Shown: positions 55,301-61,038 of the stretch, piece after piece
Position numbering within the stretch: the stretch's first letter is position 1
How the letters are laid out: each line of letters opens with the position of its first letter
Assembly: GCF_000002875.2 (NCBI RefSeq)
Contig: NC_009410.2
Coordinates: forward strand, 758,492 to 822,491
Source of the DNA: Leishmania infantum JPCM5
Taxonomy: Eukaryota; Euglenozoa; Kinetoplastea; Trypanosomatida; Trypanosomatidae
Reading direction: 5' to 3'
Length of the DNA stretch: 64,000 nt
The notes under the pieces: generated by a model
Told to the model about the DNA's origin: nothing
Seen by the model: the letters and a program-made list of their open reading frames with translations, nothing else
Databases searched by the model: none
Position numbers and translations under genes: made by a program

Positions 55301-55511
55301 CGACGCGCAACGCCGCGAGAGAGCAGCTGGCACAGCAGGAGACGGCAGCTCCTCTCTCTCTGCGGTGGGGGCTGCCGCCAGAGCGTCGTCTCGCTCCTCT
55401 GCCGGTGCACTGCCTCCCGCGGAGCTGGACGCGAGCCCCAGCACCTTCCAGAATTACGAGATGGCAAAGTGGATACATGCGCTGCATCAGGTGCTTCCAC
55501 GATGCACATAG
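43392..55511 (+). CDS. Giant protein (about 4,000 residues) with a degenerate STE-like kinase domain
   Basis: The first credible ATG is 43392 (MTMRTASS); the stop is a TAG at 55509-55511. The 4039-residue length includes an assembly gap at about residues 2511-2545. Most of the protein is Ala/Ser/Gly/Pro/Gln-rich and probably disordered. A kinase-like domain starts near 2190 (SSLVLEIDLAYPRLP as a hinge, then long helices) and has HGSVKSTNV at 2263-2271, where Ser2265 replaces the catalytic Asp of HRD while Lys and Asn are kept. LLVENLSA (about 2766-2773) is the best DFG candidate and lacks the metal-binding Asp. APE is at 2895-2897, followed by ADIWELGMMALELADGQPPM and RSPEQRGTAAELLRHPWF. The last motifs resemble STE20-type kinases. 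About 620 residues, including the gap, separate catalytic loop and APE. Upstream are CPHC (about 1034), CLGC (about 1637) and LPCCG (about 1907). Inferred: a scaffold pseudokinase. Confidence 0.85.
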   Translation: MTMRTASSTTSGSDFSNSCDEGSILEVEALEERAELADTGRHLPAPALRGGVTVGGARHSSAAVLSGAAGAPLGEAFDGRRHSRDQRQLSAPHQQRLLPVPPSQRPERGDDFMGTGRDVGFNDSFDGFPLYVDEDGVMKVSGHRRHDPFAFGYDAVEEADLATDGARGGGGRRNSYHGGSGAAFGSSSGTSDGAFVSGSSSYSSSLYEEHYEPSHQQRGRASVHGHRHSADTNVAARYGYTPLEMHYAGGAGVVATYDDDGAPVPIDAALPSHHHIASRRRRLVGAASSAQARAHNAKRRRSSRKKGKRTRRRGTRGGQLGRRNTNATATSHSPAGRHGSHSGAHSSSRLPTRLSGSSPVLLGTNPLLNIGGVNVAATASAAAAAAIHGGLSSLLSAGASINVGPSEAEKVVRMREHLLAREAAVKKRYSAVRRGSAGTASTGATVGSDRGAWKTAAADTLRVLASSRTGDGAGRAATSSGALASQHTRGAEPFSPLSMSLKDLNRSIGLNTGKAGPGSAFALATLRSARLRSKDAATQLQAVTTTGESVYVREDPASAAAARARGSDGKGISGDDGAPGAMHGTALAAGTATHFEQRMMTLRDPYTGLAIASAYTPLITRAEAAVAVHTCAAGIQFFRDPTAPRPSAVAFLPSTSSALPATPSRLLSTAYVLDVGNPPLAPTPTGIATVPDEGSLRASFGAPYTSTTPHTTISANPSTTSLSPQKLHNRDGVARVYKAATAAGDSAQVRRCPPTEADRFCDVRPRLTARDENANAGAPPTVASSGNGGAALSGVSGLRGSGQYTATPLSSGDCARSWWRLQSGGAAAAGGYSSAAAPAAAADISDSSDLFPWRWRGRASAFDMGGGEVQDGVPIAAAWQDEAVRGCYGVWPAVVHLRGAADEYGVSLPPAGTSSSASAAMPPFFAWPHPAPQLPAYPPSIAPYAAPLHPQQNTRYHAWTAEGVSATSNTSCVVHVFTVSREMLRSVYEYVAYMCVAKRHAELQRRRRKREEHLSKELAAGRLTRDAQRYLRCPHCGVVGKVVRSSAARGESEAMPSNPLLSSTPAQSQHLRHDRKHHHHHHNPHHSSASRDPPLVSATSTPQPSLFPQSSAPTANGSLELPLAQQQHTERFGWSAAKSPSPRPTPLPPQPPRRSVFGMGSATQGGSRVAVENTNAKVDECANAHRAVVVDEVGDALATLPASAVLQSPATALVSRVACAPLTRGGSGTSGPSPALPSLPQSASLPPLRLQPQKRLQEADRSSQESNNIWSTSALQLSSVGAALPSSSPSPSPQQPLLTPTVGAMAAPAPAKLHTSPRVPGTKGAALAGTTNSSDTRVEALLDTLVVSGELSQSLHMNSQSYEAGAQAAFDRYAGASGNELLALRQQPPTTVLARGAHEARLLDDSTTALSPRKTAEERGHATSGDAAVQRSSSCAAVANSNSNSHSLRVGGIDSDAEDGRLGLAGSVAHHTSGSTASHPFTIPTATSPDRSMLMVPTGTRDTTATHDTTAALWALVASADSSAPKCAPPTATSAAATTAAAVTTALNAEVRVMGSSSRSNPNPNNMSGTNSLLCPMAGSTLTPAVPTLARSPTPLQSQAGEDDGDNPAVAQRWFGTNADETARDHDLSGGASYVCLGCHRDVIPKQPLLTSISDHSSLHRRSQHAHHSTARHSNHTNNNNNSGGGDDSVEDDRTEQTVGADIGVMAFEDLLQDDAFTYALHNALCELLMMPSTREPPPPLPTASHKRSRKRSPRTSAARADLNGFLHPVLPSAPVHQTGALLQHSSEDTAIAVTDAKGEVRRVAAMDVGALSCLSPGVPHQQCLEAMGGGGAVSFESIGSWIGDDENELTQQQREPPTSPLSISAAPSSSSTPSMSTSLESSSAAAVREGGGCSAASSPIRLSLPCCGLTVSVLPYVEPQVPSAATQEHSSDSGIQRRGTTEKRLMRARNAIRKTIGIARLPRQRFGTPAPLSRPVIPRMREDAATRGLTPSTMLMSDVAASHRRCRRSCSKQRQGPRIHRDTPPRQRRRSSSSTAAPRLTSMESPPNGPVMHSAAASKALIMKGTFSSEKHRIQVNPRTPLDAVSKNRIMKRIFRQDRLGSRSDTTAAAVARSSETEKRYGKGLDPVAAAAAAVNRRDGAGSAAGVSVSARGSDMRKQRCLRHHRRSYTQELAQQHAQLLLPPGRVPKPLGLDLGVYEDSSLVLEIDLAYPRLPRGNVRELLAEWKDTCQPHPVLVEAVIRNIVYAVLVQLSALHAAGRTHGSVKSTNVFPLWHAMEGTRESGLMMPPRPRQRPTSPSPLAVARVKSEAEPMQERGRKAEATIKNEEEGERRRSASNAEGVGACEPGGASAAAPPATDQAAPVPQRCTSEKSTSPTNPRSLSNRRRHLAPHTAVAHLRLYQKTRSRNRGAQSRINPAHGFGAARGTPSAAKGSASAALPGRSCAPTANASSTGLATVMADYRHSSFSVSTGGSARTDSKQADTSTAPHMPVGLSPQSSMLSSPSAVLPXXXXXXXXXXXXXXXXXXXXXXXXXXXXXXXXXXXALVPLVAEVLTLPSTVLRASAVEPGTAEPQTQLQNGLWGTSPMSVMPSCSSFAAIPRHRDYRCSRRSRQGRGLWPSAVEDPEEWLASAAPRRYVRGVELRPPAAVWFPRVAVDEAALADKKPSADHGVSLSPDAATVLERTPDVAAQLVLTRGPVGAVPHPQLDSVGRDETNAPAAATAHRERRRSSSAGPSTSSSAALHGASDGAGQYAPDPLQWSRQVLLVENLSAVVAAALRTAMTCVLMRHRPRQHPSPLSSPLPLATSTKTPVSHSEKARHASDALADPATAAAKRQGLRPAACSKSAAAAATQRRTRVAASTPALRVHVPDVVRSPPPLPPNLFAIQESEYVPAPELIRSSADEARALRRLWPPHPSGAAAADKVEGEQVAGEHPGLSHSHIAAAADAGAAGAAQLREALARLEATASPTTTLRNTLDPYPAVSAAADIWELGMMALELADGQPPMTWLKQREPAPALRTYPWSSYFHAFVSLCLQRSPEQRGTAAELLRHPWFSVALVPQASLPSLPTASRSNGGGWCQGTAGSGSAGAPAESRNSAAGFQGVKAGGPAPVSPTTLPLLPVRPPGVMGVGCLTAEEKVEWENYDYTLLYASAAQSTRPLTTSTAAATAAVATAAENHHPSGDSSVRLECPLAHGTQGAATSASAVTAGARNSREASAADAMSVGETPSFLGQSLRRTDAPSPSPAAAAAAVASQSSALTVSSPGGCTAVGLPPAVAASAISAKASANDELMTSMCAVDLAQNFAELIAQRWVTQQQLVPSLATAAGAHDGAAKGRQAMPPSQRNFFTAAAAATSLVGASPVLLSVISPRPTTAGAAAAAAAYNAASPRSSPSTAGQGAVSQQQSELLRSKISPDEMMVPMWGGHSTTFSNNTSLSGQLAAVPVISPRGAPSPLPLPSPEFVGRGAGRLLPAYLPTLYAPLRDPRGDPMLTAANAWALPWTARMMDEWGGAAGIQSQSQQARPSAARDAALPWFQLSARVAAGSSQPPMYPTPQALSRKDGSVSGGGDGRPVLHCDRGDSDGNASTGSGRSSNSQYHGRHARTASGSSSQSSSSSSTRSDSDNDRTASGGLQVVRGGTHIYASEGRFYDVYMPKVGGEVPVPTRKPAQHFNDTLNTASLPLTDDAASRSVTFKVGTSEQRAGGGDNMMLNDPAPDGGAAAVKEGVSSSCAAARTLRMPGGDGHWPRHGRHGGSTGRGDDDDYGPVPRVPSPSSSRSAHHLNGTIATALARLSMMAYLPSDTDGNWSETSSSSAIGSSSDNENSTRSSDGSDSATLSPMWGPPVCQSTPLESDDKAAYMQGFAISGDGTSCEEPDEDDDGPSMSAEVRCDELLRCLSALQRNCPVAVSLWCVRVLQQAMRHPWTAASAARVLERIESLLPEGRVRNLDWLKRPDSSPSPSQSSPDPLGTGDAQRRERAAGTAGDGSSSLSAVGAAARASSRSSAGALPPAELDASPSTFQNYEMAKWIHALHQVLPRCT
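50924..51024 (+). other. Assembly gap (101 N)
   Basis: A run of 101 undetermined bases inside the giant pseudokinase gene. The frame is the same on both sides, but the run length may be a placeholder, so continuity of the protein is not proven by sequence. Confidence 0.99.
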
Positions 55512-56125
55512 CCTCACGGATAGCGGCGTCGGGTACACAAGCACCGACGCCCGCACCCATGGGGATAGGCAACGCGCTCCTCCCTCAACTATTTGCTCTG
55601 TTCCCACTGCTTTTCTTCTGTACGCCCGCTGTACGCGCGTGCCGGGAGGGGGGACCCCCTGCGGGGAGGAGCATCGGCAAGGGCATCGATATTATCAAGC
55701 ACCGCGGCGAATGCGCACATGAACCCATACACAGATGTCTGCTTGCGTGTTTCGCAGACGGACAGACATGGATGCACGTATTCAAATCTAGGAATGAGGT
55801 CGCGTATCCCATCACGCGAAAAGAAGTGATTGCGCATGCGCTGACTTGCCTTCCCCCACCGCCTGTATCGCACTATGCGCCCTCGCGCTCACCAGCAGCC
55901 CAGAATGCAATGGGCAGGGGTCTCACCTCCCTCTTTCTCCTCTTCGCTTTTCGGATTTCCTGCTTTCTCACTATCTCGGCTGCATCGCCGCGCGCGCACA
56001 CACACACACACACAAACACACATGCACACGCATATGCACGTACTCGTAAACCCGTCACTCCTCACGACTCGTCGATGCGACTGCACGTAACGTAGAGGAC
56101 CTCCCTGCGGACATTCATTTCTGTC
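55512..56125 (+). other. Intergenic region, no gene seen
   Basis: About 610 bases: mixed composition just after the stop, then a C/T tract, then CA repeats (about 55998-56030) directly before the next gene. Confidence 0.65.
55922..56095 (+). promoter_or_regulatory. Predicted trans-splice acceptor for the RRM-like gene
   Basis: A pyrimidine tract (about 55927-55980) is followed by roughly 110 bases without any AG, including the CA repeat, and then AG at 56094-56095, 30 bases before the ATG. The long AG-free interval supports this as the acceptor. Confidence 0.5.
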
Positions 56126-56893
56126 ATGCCCACCTCGGCCCCTCTCTCGAAAAGCTCGTCGCCTCCGAAGCAGCAGCGGAATGCGGCGGCGGCGAAGCGC
56201 GGCGCAACTGTGACGGGCAAGCCCAAGTCCACCTCGACGCTGACGTCGCACAAAGACCCTGTCATCTACCACGGCTCTGTCATTTTGAACAACCTTCCGG
56301 TAAACTACAAGAAGGTGTACAATCACACTGTGCGCCGCTTCTTCTCATCGGCGCAGCAGCAGCACATAAAGGACGTACGGCTGATCGAGGAGATCGGCAA
56401 CGCAACACTGTGTGTTGAGGTGGATAGCAAGGCCACCGCGCAGCTCTTCTTCCGCCAGCTGCAGAACCGCAAGGTGTACGGCCGGCGCTGGAAGGTGCAG
56501 TACGTCCCCACATCAGCGACGGAGTGCAGCCATGAGGCGTGCCTGGTCGACTGCTTCCTGGTACCGCCGGCCTCGAAAAACTTGGCGGAGCGTGCGCTAA
56601 GCGGCATTCCTGGACTTCTTTCCTTCATAGACACACCAGATGAACCTCTGCCGGCGACCGCAGCTGCAGCCGCGTCCGAGCCGTCGCCTATTCAAGATGC
56701 TGACAACGATAGTGACGCCGATGGCGGCGAGTGGGACCCCTACCAAGGTCAGCAGCATCACAGGCTTCTTGTTTCGTTCGCAGACGAGGGCAGTGCGCTG
56801 CATGCACGCGCCGTGCTGTCGGGGCGCCTGGTAGGGACGTCTGGCGTGCGTATGTTCCTGGAGTGCCGTCATGACGGTGGTGCGGCTCAGTAG
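56126..56893 (+). CDS. RRM-like putative RNA-binding protein
   Basis: 255 residues from the ATG at 56126. The first 45 residues are Ser/Lys/Ala-rich and basic. Residues 50-127 fit an RRM-type fold: VILNNLPVN (52-60) as beta1/RNP2, a helix, IKDVRLIEE, then GNATLCVEV (91-99) in the RNP1 position without its aromatic residues, a helix, and YGRRWKVQYV as the last strand. A second possible unit runs from CLVDCFLVPP (139-148), is interrupted by an acidic Ala/Asp-rich linker, and resumes with RLLVSFADEGSALHARAVL and SGVRMFLE near the C-terminus. Trypanosomatids rely on RNA-binding proteins for gene regulation, so a post-transcriptional role is plausible. The lack of canonical RNP1 aromatics means RNA binding is uncertain; it could be a protein-interaction RRM. 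Confidence 0.8.
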   Translation: MPTSAPLSKSSSPPKQQRNAAAAKRGATVTGKPKSTSTLTSHKDPVIYHGSVILNNLPVNYKKVYNHTVRRFFSSAQQQHIKDVRLIEEIGNATLCVEVDSKATAQLFFRQLQNRKVYGRRWKVQYVPTSATECSHEACLVDCFLVPPASKNLAERALSGIPGLLSFIDTPDEPLPATAAAAASEPSPIQDADNDSDADGGEWDPYQGQQHHRLLVSFADEGSALHARAVLSGRLVGTSGVRMFLECRHDGGAAQ

Positions 56894-57827
56894 TCGAAGA
56901 GCCTGGGAGGGCAGGATCAGGTGACACTCCGTACACTGCCGCGACAGGTAGGGCAGATGCGAGTGGGAGAGAGCCCACAAGAGGCGAAATGCTGCTGGGG
57001 GATCGAGGATGAGAAAGCTAGGCGTGCACGAATCCATGGGGCGCCTTGGAGACGCTCTCCTCATCACCGCTTGCTAGCCATCGCACTCCGGCCTACCCTT
57101 TTTCGCTAATCTTTATTCTGTGTCCTCGGCTCACACTCCTGTGGTACCACTGCCTCGTTCTTTGTGTGCACGTGCGTTTGTGGTGTTGTGGTGGTGGCGG
57201 TTTGGCGATGCTGTGTGCTGTGATTCCCTTCAGAAGGGATGAAGCCCGTGATGATTGCAGTCGACTGCCCTGGTCTCTCAGTCTCTGCTTCTACGCTTAC
57301 GTCACTTGACCTACGTAGCTCGCAGAGGTGTATGCGAATGCGAGAGCGCGTGCCTGTGCTGTGCGTGTGCGCTAGTGTGTGTGCGTGTGTGTGTGTGTGC
57401 CGCTTAAGAGAGTAACTCCATCCACGTGTGCCATGGATAAAGACAAAGAAAGGGTCACACAAAGATCTGCACTACCTGTCCGGTTGTGGGGGCGGCGATG
57501 TGCGCTCGCTGTCTTACAAGTGCGCGATGTGTTCACGCTAAGACCCCCTCCCCCCATTTACGTGCGTGTCTCTCTGGCGCTCCACAATGCAGCGCTTGCT
57601 CGCCTTCGCGCCACATCGACGGTGCTCCTCTCCTCTGTCCTATACATCTTCGTCCCAATCCAAACTCACCGCCACCTGAATCTGGCTTCTTTCTCCATGT
57701 CGCACGAGGGGACCCACAGCCGCCTTGGACCCGCTTGCACACGCACACACGCGCACAGGCAGGTCATACCCCTTCCCCCTACGCACAAACGCACGCGCAG
57801 TGCGTGGCGCTCGTACGCCGTTTGGAC
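56894..57827 (+). other. Intergenic region, no gene seen
   Basis: About 930 bases, purine-rich at first, then T/C- and GT-rich with a GT run near 57374-57399. A 244-codon frame (57379-58113) overlaps the following real gene in another frame and is not supported. Confidence 0.65.
57769..57800 (+). promoter_or_regulatory. Predicted trans-splice acceptor for the twin CX9C gene
   Basis: A short CCCCTTCCCCCT tract is followed by GCGCAG, with AG at 57799-57800, 27 bases before the ATG at 57828. Other AGs at 57757 and 57761 are possible. Confidence 0.4.
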
Positions 57828-58169
57828 ATGTCGCGCAACACGAAGGAGTTCAACAAGCAGGCCGACCGGTTTGTGGAGGAGTACAAGGAGCAGCGCATCG
57901 CCTTGGAGCAGTGCCTGCGATCCCGTATCAACGATGACATCAACTTTGTGTGCCAGCGGCAGAAGTCCGCCTACCTCGAGGGCATCGCCAAAATCTTCTG
58001 CAAGAGGGAGTACGACGCTGGTGTGGTGTGCCAGAGGGCGGCAGGCGACCAGTGGGCCTCAGACTGTTTCAAGGAAAACGTGGCGTTTGGCCAGTGCACT
58101 GACCGCGTCCTGAAACAGTTGTACGTGTACAATCTGGAGCACAACAAGAAGAACCCTGGCGCCAACTGA
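57828..58169 (+). CDS. Twin CX9C (CHCH-type) small protein, probably mitochondrial intermembrane space
   Basis: 113 residues. I chose the ATG at 57828 (MSRNTKEF); the frame extends 114 codons upstream, but that part is UTR-like. Cysteines are at 29, 42, 58, 68, 80 and 90. C58-X9-C68 and C80-X9-C90, 11 residues apart, form the twin CX9C helical hairpin; an additional C29-X12-C42 pair precedes it. Proteins of this type are usually oxidised in the mitochondrial intermembrane space and serve in respiratory-chain assembly, complex I structure or lipid and metal handling. The N-terminus has no classical presequence, as is normal for CX9C proteins. Complex I subunits or cytochrome oxidase assembly factors are candidates, but I cannot choose between them. 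Compact, with no low-complexity insert, unlike its neighbours. Confidence 0.88.
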   Translation: MSRNTKEFNKQADRFVEEYKEQRIALEQCLRSRINDDINFVCQRQKSAYLEGIAKIFCKREYDAGVVCQRAAGDQWASDCFKENVAFGQCTDRVLKQLYVYNLEHNKKNPGAN

Positions 58170-58752
58170 CGGCCTCGCAGATCCACCAAGAAGGGGTGGA
58201 GGGGAGGCGAGGGCGAACGGTGACTTCGCTTCCCCACGCCACTCCTGCCCTTCTTGCACCCACGCTACGAGAAGAGGCGGCGGTGTGCCCCGAATCATGC
58301 GCAAAGCAAGAGGACCCGCTCCCCCTCCCCCACCCAGTGCGAGAGCGGAACGTGAGGCTCTCTCTCTCATGCACCTCGTCACGGCCTGTTCAAGGAGAGC
58401 ACGCTCCCTGGCTGTGCGCGCGCGTGTGCGTACTTGCGCAGCTTCCATTCCTCTTTTGTTTGGTGTTGTGTGCGTCCATCGGCCCTGATGGTGGCTTCGC
58501 TGAGAGTGAGCTCTGATCACAGCATGTGCGCTTTACGGGAATGTGCGGACTCACTTGGTTGCCATCCTCCATCCAGGAGGAAGGGGGCGAGCGCTTAGGT
58601 TGGTGAGCCAGAGCGTGCGCGTCGCGAGTCTGTGCTCTCCCGTGTGCCCACGTTGCTCGCTCTCTCGCTCGTGGGTGTACGGGAGGAGGACGAGGAGTAC
58701 CTGATGGGGGAGGGGGCTCAGCTGCGGCTCAGTGCAGGATGCGCCACGCCAT

Positions 58753-58780
58753 CACACACACACACACACACACACACACA
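58753..58780 (+). repeat. CA microsatellite
   Basis: Fourteen uninterrupted CA units. Confidence 0.9.
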
Positions 58781-59175
58781 TTTACCAGGGCATATGCGCC
58801 TCGACGACTAAAAAAGAAGGAGGACAGTGATGGCTCCAGTAGCTGTCAGCGTCGAGGCCTCCACCTCCCCGATCACGGCCCCCCACCCGCGCGCTCGCGA
58901 TCACGGGATCGGCTAGAGCAGTCGCGCAACGGTACACTGGCAAAGATACGTTGTGGCGGCTGCGATGCCGATCGAGCACAAGTATCTCTCTGAAAGGAGG
59001 ACGGGACGAGGCAGCTTGCGTGTCGGATGATGGCGCCCCATTGGGCGCGTTCAGAGCCCTGCCCGTTTTCTGTGCTTTCTCTTCTGTGGGTGGTCACTGC
59101 CGCTCTCTCTCAGCCCCTTTCGTGCACGCAGCTGCTTGCTGGCCCACCTCTGCAGAGATTGGCACCGCCATCGCC

Positions 59176-59269
59176 CGCCTCGTTTTACCACTCCCCAACC
59201 CTTCTGCTTCACCATACCCTCTTCACTGTCACGCACGCTCCGAACATGCAAACGCCTACGCGTACATAG
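59176..59269 (+). promoter_or_regulatory. Predicted trans-splice acceptor for the FtsJ-like gene
   Basis: A C/T-rich stretch (about 59178-59230) is followed by an AG-free interval and then ACATAG, with AG at 59268-59269, about 92 bases before the ATG at 59362. TCTCTCAG at 59106-59113 is an alternative. Confidence 0.45.
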
Positions 59270-59361
59270 GCCACACACACACACACACATGCACACGTGG
59301 TGCTTGACGTGCCTTGATTTCGTCAAACTTACACGTGAGGCTCAGCACCATCGCAGTCTCG

Positions 59362-61038
59362 ATGAACGGGTCGCTGGAATTACCGCCGCCACCGGCGGCG
59401 ACGTTAGCGGAGGGAGGCGTGAGTGCTACCTTGTACCTGACAGCGCAGCGGTGGCGCTCGTACCTCCTGGAGCACTCAGTGGTATTCCGTCGGCTGCAGG
59501 AGGAGCGTGAGCGGGGGTGGAGATCGTCAGCATTGGATGAGTGGTATGCGCGACGGCAGGCAGACACGACGCGCTCGTCGGCAGCTGGCGCCACCGTCGC
59601 CAGCCCCTCTCGGTCCGCATCCGAACTGGCGGTGAAGCGCGGGACTCAAGTAGGTGAGGGCACCACGGCTTTCGTGAATGCGGACGTGACCGTTCTGGCC
59701 GAGCGCTATCGACAGCATGCGCGGCGCATCACCCAGCACGCGGCAAGCGCCTTCTTCAGGGCTACCCCAAAGGTGAATTCGTCTGAAAGCAGTCATGCTG
59801 ACGAGAAACCTGTGTCGCCTGCGCCGCTGTTTTTAGATCTCGGCTGCGCGCCGGGCGGCGTGTCCAAGTACCTTGTGGAGGACTTAGGATGGCGTGGTAT
59901 TGGTGTAACGCTGGCGCGCGCAGACGGCGGCATCGAGGTGGACCCGCTGCTTCTTCAGAAAAGCACGTGCAGCGCCGCGTCGTTCGTGCTGCTTGACGGC
60001 GATGTGACGCAGCCGCCAAGCACGTGGAATCGTTCGGCGGCGTACGCACTTATGGAAGGTGAGAGTTGCGCGACAAGAATGCAGGCACAGGCAGCGCCCC
60101 GCGCATCCTCGGCTGTCTGCACAGCTGACGTTTTGCCGCTATCAGCATCGCTGTTCAAGTCGAACTCCGCGGCGGCGCCGCGCTTCCACTTTGTTAACGG
60201 CGGCGCTGTGCTTGATCATGGCCAGCGACAACGGCGGGAGAGAGCGGAAGAGGCGACCTTGGCGTCTGCCTCGGTGCCGGGCGGTGGTGTGATGCTGGGC
60301 GCGAGTGCGCGCGGTGGAGCAGATTACGTTGATACATCGCTGACCGACTCTTCGCCGTCAACCTGCGCGCAGGCAGCGGCGCCCATCCTGCCTTGGTTCA
60401 GCCTCCTCGTACCGCAGCTGAAAACGGCGCTGACGTATGTTGCTACAGGCGGTGCGCTGATGCTGGTGCACGGTGCCCCGCACTGCGCGAGCATGTTCAT
60501 CCTGATGCGGTGTATGGAGGAGGCCGTGGGCGTGCCGGCAGCCACGCCCACGTCGGCGAGCCGAGGCCGCGTGCACGTTCTGGAGACGATGCACCTTGCA
60601 AAGGCGCCTGTGTACTTGCTGTGGACGGGCGTTCGACCGCCGCGCAAGGACCCGTCTGATGGGACAGAGGCTAGGGCGATGCAGGATGCGCAGACGTGCC
60701 TACTCGAGGCGCTCAGCACAACATCGCCGCGCATCTTTCCGCTATGTCGCACAACGTCCTCGACGCCATATATCACCGCCACCGGCGATAGTCGCGCACT
60801 GTTACGCGAGAAGCAGCGCCTATGGCTAGGCGAGTCGGACGAGGGGTTTGAGCTGGCCGTGGATGGTTTCCAGCGGTACGGTCATCTCGTCGAGGGTGTC
60901 TGGGGGAGGATGGAGGCGTTTCTCCGGCAGCGCCGCGAGCGGGCCGAGCGTGAGATGCACAGCGGCGGTGGCGATCCCCGTCGTGACCGGAGGGCGGTGT
61001 CCACGGCGGGCTTGAAGCGCATGCGGAGTGACGGTTGA
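59362..61038 (+). CDS. FtsJ-like methyltransferase-fold protein
   Basis: 558 residues from the ATG at 59362 (MNGSLELPPPP); the frame extends slightly upstream without an ATG. LFLDLGCAPGGVSKYL (156-171) is a near-perfect SAM-binding motif I of the FtsJ/RrmJ class, which methylates ribose 2'-OH in rRNA, tRNA or mRNA caps. A GDVT block follows (VLLDGDVTQPP, near 210), then a beta strand with GGALMLVHG (363-371) and VYLLWTGVRPP (417-427), aligned with the GGxFVxKxF and EIYxVCxGF blocks of the family. In that alignment the second catalytic Lys is His370 and the Glu is Pro416, so the K-D-K-E tetrad looks incomplete. An Ala/Ser-rich insert of about 100 residues lies mid-domain. Its role could be cap or rRNA methylation, or a non-catalytic partner; the substrate cannot be deduced here. 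Confidence 0.82.
   Translation: MNGSLELPPPPAATLAEGGVSATLYLTAQRWRSYLLEHSVVFRRLQEERERGWRSSALDEWYARRQADTTRSSAAGATVASPSRSASELAVKRGTQVGEGTTAFVNADVTVLAERYRQHARRITQHAASAFFRATPKVNSSESSHADEKPVSPAPLFLDLGCAPGGVSKYLVEDLGWRGIGVTLARADGGIEVDPLLLQKSTCSAASFVLLDGDVTQPPSTWNRSAAYALMEGESCATRMQAQAAPRASSAVCTADVLPLSASLFKSNSAAAPRFHFVNGGAVLDHGQRQRRERAEEATLASASVPGGGVMLGASARGGADYVDTSLTDSSPSTCAQAAAPILPWFSLLVPQLKTALTYVATGGALMLVHGAPHCASMFILMRCMEEAVGVPAATPTSASRGRVHVLETMHLAKAPVYLLWTGVRPPRKDPSDGTEARAMQDAQTCLLEALSTTSPRIFPLCRTTSSTPYITATGDSRALLREKQRLWLGESDEGFELAVDGFQRYGHLVEGVWGRMEAFLRQRRERAEREMHSGGGDPRRDRRAVSTAGLKRMRSDG

Larger units (their letters stand above)
58170..59361 (+). other. Intergenic region, no gene seen
   Basis: 1.2 kb, mixed and then pyrimidine-rich, with a CA microsatellite at 58753-58780. 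Confidence 0.65.

Noticed and set aside
57379..58113. A 244-codon frame overlapping the twin CX9C gene
   Set aside because: The CX9C frame explains the region; this frame reads it out of phase and begins in a GT repeat.
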